Positions 59,373 to 64,000 of a stretch of 64,000 nucleotides of DNA are shown piece by piece; the stretch's first letter is position 1, and every line of letters starts with the position of its first letter. The position numbers were made by a program, and so were the translations under genes. The DNA comes from Clostridia bacterium. GTDB lineage: Bacteria; Bacillota; Clostridia; Christensenellales; Borkfalkiaceae. The stretch is taken from NCBI GenBank assembly GCA_021199295.1, contig JAJQII010000067.1, forward strand, positions 1 to 64,000, given 5' to 3'. Under the pieces are notes generated by a model, which ran no database searches, had not been told where the DNA came from, and worked only from the letters and a program-made list of their open reading frames with translations.

Positions 59373-59682
59373 CTTGCACCTCAATTTCTTTTCCGTACCT
59401 GAAAATCTGTACGTAAGGGCAGTCTTTGGGAAGGGTAGGGTTGTACAGTGCGGTAAATAAATTTACTTTACCGCAGTGGTTGCATTTTTTAAATCTGTCT
59501 TGGTAAACACTGCATAAATGCGTCTTTGTGTCAAGGTTTTCGCACGGGCGGTTATAGTAAATTATAACCGATCCGTCTCTGCCAACAGAGCGGCTGTAAC
59601 AGCATTTGCCGCAACAGTTGCATATGCTTTCCCAGTCTTTATGATATTTTCGCCATAGTTTTAGGGCACGGAAAAACCGCAT
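59362..59682 (-). CDS. YkgJ/CxxCxxCC-type cysteine cluster protein
   Basis: 106-aa cytoplasmic protein. CNCCGKCC (Cys21-28) and later CENLD...CSVYQDRFKKCNHCG and LPKDCPYVQ form the CxxCxxCC metal-chelating family pattern (YkgJ/UPF0153-like), thought to bind zinc or an Fe-S cluster. It is the first gene of the sirtuin cassette and overlaps sirtuin B by 11 bases. Its link to sirtuins may be as a substrate, a metal/redox sensor or an accessory subunit; the sequence cannot decide. I see no strong promoter before it, so it may be read from the nitroreductase gene 57 bases upstream. Confidence 0.75.
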   Translation of the reverse strand: MRFFRALKLWRKYHKDWESICNCCGKCCYSRSVGRDGSVIIYYNRPCENLDTKTHLCSVYQDRFKKCNHCGKVNLFTALYNPTLPKDCPYVQIFRYGKEIEVQDEK

Positions 59683-59739
59683 AAACCAACCTATAGTAAA
59701 AATACAGATATTTTTACTGCCTGTATTTTAGTAGTATTC

Positions 59740-60417
59740 TTATTTTATCCAGTTAAAATTTTCTTTGCCTGCGGCAACTTCAAAGTGGTACATTGCAATG
59801 CCCGTGTTTAAATCGCCGCACATGCCGCCCGTTGTCTGTGCACGCACGCCGCATTTACCTTCCGCATCGACAAGAGTAAATTTGAAGTTCTGCATATTCA
59901 TACCCGTGGGGGCAAGCAGTGCCGCCTTAACGCCGCGTACAAACCAGTCGGGCGGGTTTTCGCTTTCAGAAACCTCTTTAATATCCTTGCATTTGTGCGG
60001 TTTGCCCGTTTCTGCGCCATATCCTATGGCTATGCCGCAAGCAGCTTTTTCGCCGTCGCCTAAGGTAAAGGCATTTTTAACTTTTTTAAAAGCTCCTGCC
60101 GCCCAGCAAGTATTCAAGCCCATCATCTGTGCTTCGAGTACAATTTTCTCGCCGTAATAGCCGAGTTTTTGCGCCGTCTCAACGTCGTCCTTCCCGACCA
60201 CGGCTATGTAATTTTTAACGCCGCCGAAGCCGCATATTTTTGACATTACGCCGCCGAAAGCCTTCTTTTCACCCGTTACAAGCTGAAGGTTTAAGCCGCC
60301 TTCTTTATTGCATTCCGTTATAAGCGCGTTCAGCGCTACAAGTTTGCCTTTTTCGATAGGCTTGTCTTCGTACTTGCGCACGGAATGCCTTTGCTCCATT
60401 GCTTCCATTATATCCAT
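59740..60417 (-). CDS. Nitroreductase family protein (TM1586-like)
   Basis: FMN-dependent oxidoreductase, 225 aa, of the tandem-domain TM1586-type nitroreductases. MEQRHSVRKYEDKPI is the FMN phosphate-binding start, and GLNTCWAAGAF and LAPTGMNMQNFKFTLVD are further FMN contacts. Substrate unknown; related enzymes reduce nitro compounds, quinones or flavins with NAD(P)H. AGAGGT precedes the ATG. It is 47 bases from the next nitroreductase gene and 57 from the CxxCxxCC gene, all on one strand. Confidence 0.88.
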   Translation of the reverse strand: MDIMEAMEQRHSVRKYEDKPIEKGKLVALNALITECNKEGGLNLQLVTGEKKAFGGVMSKICGFGGVKNYIAVVGKDDVETAQKLGYYGEKIVLEAQMMGLNTCWAAGAFKKVKNAFTLGDGEKAACGIAIGYGAETGKPHKCKDIKEVSESENPPDWFVRGVKAALLAPTGMNMQNFKFTLVDAEGKCGVRAQTTGGMCGDLNTGIAMYHFEVAAGKENFNWIK

Positions 60418-60464
60418 GATTTTTACCTCTTTTTAAAGTATTTGCCGCATATGTGGGGGTTAAC

Positions 60465-61013
60465 TTAAATGTAGTAAACCCTGTTAGGCTTAACTTCCGT
60501 CTTTTCTTTTTCTTCTGCAGCGTGGCCTAAAATACAAAAACCTATGCCTTCAACTTCTTCCGTAATGCCAAGGTTTGCAAGTATCTCTTTGCCTTCGGCT
60601 GTCTCAAAAACTTCTTTACAGCGGTGTATCCAGCGGCTGTCGATGCCCATACTCCAGGCGGCGTTTAAAAGATTGCCCATGGCAAGACTGCCATCGTATA
60701 CGCTCGTCATAGCCTTTTTTGCGACTACGGCTATAACGTCTTTTGCACCATAGAAGGGATCAAGTTTCATATTTGCTGCGGCGGGGTTGGTTTTTGCGAG
60801 CATAGCTTTCATAAAGTTTGCGTTAAGCTCTGAAAGTTTTGCTACCGTTTCATCGTCCTGCACGACGATAAAAATCGCGTCCTGCGCGTTCATGCCCGAA
60901 GGTGCGTTAAGCCCTGCGGCTACAATCTGGTCAATCTCTTCACGGGAAATGTGTTCGGGCTTAAAACTTTTCGCACTCTTGCGGGTGGTTAAGGTCTTTA
61001 TTGTTTCATTCAT
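60465..61013 (-). CDS. Nitroreductase family protein
   Basis: 182-aa FMN oxidoreductase. TRKSAKSFKPEHISREEIDQ and LNAPSGMNAQDAIFIVV form the FMN site; MGNLLNAAWSMGIDSRWIHR and GIGFCILGHAA are typical of the short single-domain group. AAGGAGA precedes the ATG. It follows the ABC permease gene by 28 bases with no visible terminator or promoter, so it is probably co-transcribed with the exporter. This would suit defence against a redox-active toxic compound (export plus reduction), which is inference. Confidence 0.9.
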   Translation of the reverse strand: MNETIKTLTTRKSAKSFKPEHISREEIDQIVAAGLNAPSGMNAQDAIFIVVQDDETVAKLSELNANFMKAMLAKTNPAAANMKLDPFYGAKDVIAVVAKKAMTSVYDGSLAMGNLLNAAWSMGIDSRWIHRCKEVFETAEGKEILANLGITEEVEGIGFCILGHAAEEKEKTEVKPNRVYYI

Positions 61014-61041
61014 AAGTATATCTCCTTATATGTTTTAATAT

Positions 61042-62187
61042 TTACAGCGGTAAATCCTTTTTGGTAAAGCGTATCGCGCCGCCCACGTACGCGGCAACGG
61101 CTATTACGAAAAGTACCACAAGTTTCCATACAAAGGCGTAACTTACGGCATCCGTGCCTATTGTGGCTATAGAGTCTATATCAAAAAGCCCTATAAGCGT
61201 GAGGTTGTTGAATACCCCTAAAATTTCCACGCCCATGCCCATCTGTACAAGGTTATCCGAACCGAACATTCCTAAAAGGGATGCAAGGAAGAACCATACC
61301 GTGAGCCCGCCGCCGAACGCCATAGATTTTCCGCTTCGGTTAAACAGGCAGCTGCCTAAATAGCAGAGCCCCGCCATAGCCTCTATCAATATATACATAC
61401 CGAAGTAGAGCATTATTGTGACGGCGGCATCGGGATCGCCCGAAAGTCCCGCCGACATGGCGATTTTTACGCAGCAGGTTATAGCTATCATTAAAAAGGG
61501 CACGACTATCATATATATCGCCTGCGTTATGACAACCGCCGAACGCTTTGTGGGGGTGGAGAGCACGTATGCCATAGAGCCCCTGTCTACCTGGCTTGCA
61601 ATCAGCGAGTTGCCTACAACCACAATGTATACAAGAAGGGGCAATATGTCCATAATAGTGTAGTACATCTGGTTGAGCATAGAAGACATATCTATGTCCT
61701 CCATATTTTCGAGAAGGTCAGAAGACATTCCCATGCTCTCCATCATAAGTCCCATAAACTCGTTAATATCCAGGGCTTCACCCGTGAATATGCCCGTTTC
61801 ATTCATAAGCGCCCAGTTGTATTCAAAGGTAGAAAGATAAGTTTCGTATGTGCCTGCATCCATCAGAGCCGATGCCGCCTCTTTAAACTGTTCAAGGGAA
61901 TAACCGTCGCCGAGAAGGGCGAATACCGTTGAATAAGCTGTGTCGTACGTGCCTGCCATAAGCCCCTCGTAATCGTATTTCAGCCCGCTCGAGGCTATTA
62001 CGTAAAGGTAGGTCATAAAAGTTGTGGAGGTAGTTGAATCGGTAGTCCCCGACATCATCATATTCCTTGCGATGGATATGACAACGCACATAAGGATCAT
62101 TACTATCATTATAGCTACCGTAAGCACCCTGTTAGAGCGGATAGTCTGCTTCATTAAGGGCCAGGAAAAATATTTTGCCGTCTTCAT
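61042..62187 (-). CDS. ABC-2-type exporter permease
   Basis: 381-aa membrane subunit of an ABC exporter. An N-terminal helix (VLTVAIMIVMILMCVVISIA) is followed by a long extracytoplasmic loop of about 130 residues rich in Met/Glu/Asp, then five helices (ILPLLVYIVVVGNSLIA, IYMIVVPFLMIAITCCV, and others). Such loops are seen in ABC2_membrane_3-type exporters. AGGAG precedes the ATG. It is 19 bases downstream of the second ATPase gene. Confidence 0.88.
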   Translation of the reverse strand: MKTAKYFSWPLMKQTIRSNRVLTVAIMIVMILMCVVISIARNMMMSGTTDSTTSTTFMTYLYVIASSGLKYDYEGLMAGTYDTAYSTVFALLGDGYSLEQFKEAASALMDAGTYETYLSTFEYNWALMNETGIFTGEALDINEFMGLMMESMGMSSDLLENMEDIDMSSMLNQMYYTIMDILPLLVYIVVVGNSLIASQVDRGSMAYVLSTPTKRSAVVITQAIYMIVVPFLMIAITCCVKIAMSAGLSGDPDAAVTIMLYFGMYILIEAMAGLCYLGSCLFNRSGKSMAFGGGLTVWFFLASLLGMFGSDNLVQMGMGVEILGVFNNLTLIGLFDIDSIATIGTDAVSYAFVWKLVVLFVIAVAAYVGGAIRFTKKDLPL

Positions 62188-62206
62188 TAATTTTTAAACT
62201 CCTATT

Positions 62207-63085
62207 TTAAATGTTATAATCCTTCATAAACACTTCTTCGAGAGTGGTGTGTTTTTCATGTATCTGTATTACGTTGAACCCGCTTAACGCTTTAAACAGC
62301 TGATCCGCGCGTTCTGCGGGTATAGAGGTGAAAGCCGAATTGCCCCGCACATATGCCCCATCGAACGTGTTTTTAAAGGCGTTTGCCGATTTTTCGTTTT
62401 CAAATACTATCTCAAAAATTCTGTCGGAATAATGGCGCAGGGCGTACATATCTATAACGTCTATAATTTTGCCGTCTTTAAGCATTGCCACGCGGTCGCA
62501 CACTTCCTCGAGTTCCTCAAAAATATGCCCCGACAAAAATACCGTTCTGCCCTTTTTCTTTTCCTCGTTTATGAGCTCTATAAACACGTCGCGCATAAGG
62601 GGATCGAGCCCCGTTGTCGGCTCGTCTAAAATCATAATATCCCTTTCGGACATAAAGGCGGCAACGATGGCGGTCTTCTGTTTCATGCCCTTGCTCATGC
62701 GCTTTAAGTCGGCGGTGGTGTCCAGCCCCAGTTTGTCGGCTATATAATTCATACGGGTAAAGTCGGTAATTCCGTAATATTCCGCCTGCAATTTTAAAAA
62801 GTCAGCCCCCGATTTAAGGTTGGGGAAGGCAATTTCCCCCGGGATATAGCTTACCTTGTTCATAAGCTCGGCAGAGTGGGTAACGGGATCTGTCCCGTCT
62901 ATTTCTATTTTGCCGCTGTCGGGGTATACAAAGCCGAGCATATTGCGTATGGTAGTTGTCTTGCCCGAGCCGTTCGTGCCTACGTAGCCGAAAATTTCGC
63001 CCTGCTTAACTTCAAGATTTATATCGAATATGCCCCTGCCGTTGCCGTAGTCTTTGGTAAGGTTTTCAATTTTAATTATACTCAA
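62207..63085 (-). CDS. ABC exporter ATPase (second of two)
   Basis: 292-aa ATP-binding subunit. Walker A GTNGSGKTT, signature MSKGMKQKTAI, Walker B IMILDEPTTGLD, switch His in FLSGHIF. The start is TTG (TTGAGTATA) with GGAGGTG five bases upstream, and its first bases overlap the stop of the preceding ATPase gene (TTGA). Its likely partner is the permease downstream. Two different ATPases for one permease suggests a heterodimer. Confidence 0.93.
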   Translation of the reverse strand: MSIIKIENLTKDYGNGRGIFDINLEVKQGEIFGYVGTNGSGKTTTIRNMLGFVYPDSGKIEIDGTDPVTHSAELMNKVSYIPGEIAFPNLKSGADFLKLQAEYYGITDFTRMNYIADKLGLDTTADLKRMSKGMKQKTAIVAAFMSERDIMILDEPTTGLDPLMRDVFIELINEEKKKGRTVFLSGHIFEELEEVCDRVAMLKDGKIIDVIDMYALRHYSDRIFEIVFENEKSANAFKNTFDGAYVRGNSAFTSIPAERADQLFKALSGFNVIQIHEKHTTLEEVFMKDYNI

Positions 63086-63990
63086 GCCTTCACCTCCGCA
63101 AAATGGTGGTCCTGCTCGTAAAAACTCATAAAATAATCTTCTAAGGTGTAAGGTATTTCCACAAAGTCAGCCACGTTGAGCTGCGATAAAATTGATACAA
63201 GCCCGTTTATTTTGTCGTTTGTAAGTTTTACCCTCGCACGCATTTTGCCGTTGTTTTTAGAGGTAAAATTGTAGGGCAGTGCTGTGAATTTTTCGTAAGA
63301 CGCCCTGTCTTTAAAAGTAACGCGGAATATCTTTTCCTTGGTTTTCTTCAGCTCTTCCGCCGAAAATACCGAGACTATCTTTCCGTCTTTTATTATGGCT
63401 ATGCGGTCGCAGCAGGCGTCTACCTCGTGGAATATGTGCGAGGATAAAAAGATTGTCTTGCCGCGAGCCTTTTCTTCTTTTACAAATTCGATAAACTTGT
63501 TCTGCATTATTGGGTCGAGGCCTGAAGTGGGTTCGTCTAAAATGAGTATATCGGGGTCGTGCAGAAATGCCGCTACAACGGCGAGTTTGCGCTTTACGCC
63601 CAGGCTCATCCGCTTTGTCTCCATAGAGGGGTCAAGCTCAAACTTTTCCAGCAGTACTTTTGTGTAGCTGTCGTCTTTGGTCTTGCGCATTTTATTCAGC
63701 ATTGCAAGGAACATTGTGCCCGTAATGCCTTCGGGCAGGGCAATTTCGCCAGGCAGATATCCTATTTCCGTCTGCAGCTCTGCGGCATTGCGGTAGCAGT
63801 CCTTGCCGTCAATTTGCGCCGTGCCGCTCTGCGGGCGCGAAAAGCCCATAAGGTGGCGTATAACGGTTGTTTTCCCCGCCCCGTTAGGGCCTAAAAAGCC
63901 GAAACACTCGCCTTTGGGCACGCTCAGCGTAATATCGAACGCGCCCCTGCCGTGCCCGTAGTCTTTGGTAAGGTTTTCTGTATCTATCAC
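63082..63990 (-). CDS. ABC exporter ATPase (first of two)
   Basis: 302-aa ATP-binding subunit, paralogue of the next gene. Walker A GPNGAGKTT, signature MSLGVKRKLAVV, Walker B ILILDEPTSGLD, switch His in FLSSHIF. GTG start with AGGTG just upstream at the very edge of the window. It overlaps the next gene by 4 bases. The promoter and any regulator of this exporter would lie beyond the right edge. Confidence 0.93.
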   Translation of the reverse strand: MIDTENLTKDYGHGRGAFDITLSVPKGECFGFLGPNGAGKTTVIRHLMGFSRPQSGTAQIDGKDCYRNAAELQTEIGYLPGEIALPEGITGTMFLAMLNKMRKTKDDSYTKVLLEKFELDPSMETKRMSLGVKRKLAVVAAFLHDPDILILDEPTSGLDPIMQNKFIEFVKEEKARGKTIFLSSHIFHEVDACCDRIAIIKDGKIVSVFSAEELKKTKEKIFRVTFKDRASYEKFTALPYNFTSKNNGKMRARVKLTNDKINGLVSILSQLNVADFVEIPYTLEDYFMSFYEQDHHFAEVKA

Positions 63991-64000
63991 TTTTTCACCT

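Noticed and set aside
59690-59735. AAAATACAG/CTGTATTTT inverted repeat as terminator before the sirtuin cassette
   Set aside because: AT-only stem with a 12-base loop is too weak to claim; it may still affect read-through.

Overview
The window looks like chromosome from an anaerobic, low- to mid-GC Gram-positive bacterium of the Clostridia type, probably an uncultured gut commensal. That is inference. It rests on AGGAGG-type ribosome binding sites, many TTGACA-N17-TATAAT promoters, an oxygen-sensitive class III ribonucleotide reductase (NrdD/NrdG), the redox repressor Rex, Fe-S dehydratases, Gram-positive lipoproteins and a giant surface subtilase with BspA-type leucine-rich repeats. I saw no rRNA, tRNA, CRISPR array, prophage or complete insertion sequence.

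Left part (1-9 kb), mostly on the minus strand: a branched-chain amino acid operon read ilvB-ilvN-ilvD-(DUF4097-like gene)-leuC and running off the left edge, a MIF-like tautomerase, and tilS with a promoter that predicts a leaderless mRNA. Next, on the plus strand (9.2-31.9 kb), comes a surface and nutrition block: a 1485-aa repeat lipoprotein, a 2744-aa cell-wall subtilase, a 562-aa lipoprotein, and a complete oligopeptide ABC importer (oppA, B, C, D, F plus a 79-aa membrane protein). These probably work together: the protease cuts external protein and Opp imports the peptides. A cysteine desulfidase-like gene follows on the other strand.

Middle part (33-48.6 kb): a two-gene membrane redox unit whose second protein fuses an NapH-like ferredoxin to a TlpA-like thioredoxin; a small lipoprotein; a HAD phosphatase; a small Cys-rich protein translationally coupled to a LysR DNA-binding domain with no sensor domain; an Rrf2 (CymR/IscR-like) regulator divergent from two PLP enzymes of Cys/Met metabolism; a LemA-DUF2207 pair; an unrecognised coiled-coil protein; an aldo/keto reductase under a MerR/AdhR-like operator; and a GH4 glycosidase.

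Right part (48.6-64 kb): a junction at about 49.27 kb where a membrane protein gene and glpK both lack their 5' ends; an HNH protein; nrdD-nrdG-dut with two NrdR-like boxes; a ROK kinase-rex-BirA-like operon behind a cre-like operator; and a long minus-strand block. That block runs from two ABC ATPases and a permease through two nitroreductases to a compact cassette of a CxxCxxCC protein, two tandem class M-like sirtuins (catalytic His replaced by Gln in both) and a PARG-like (TIGR02452/DUF2263) protein. This last cassette is the best candidate for an undescribed system, possibly reversible ADP-ribosylation.

Dispersed composite repeats with a shared border motif fill several intergenic gaps. 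They have been joined in both orientations and produce spurious ORFs.
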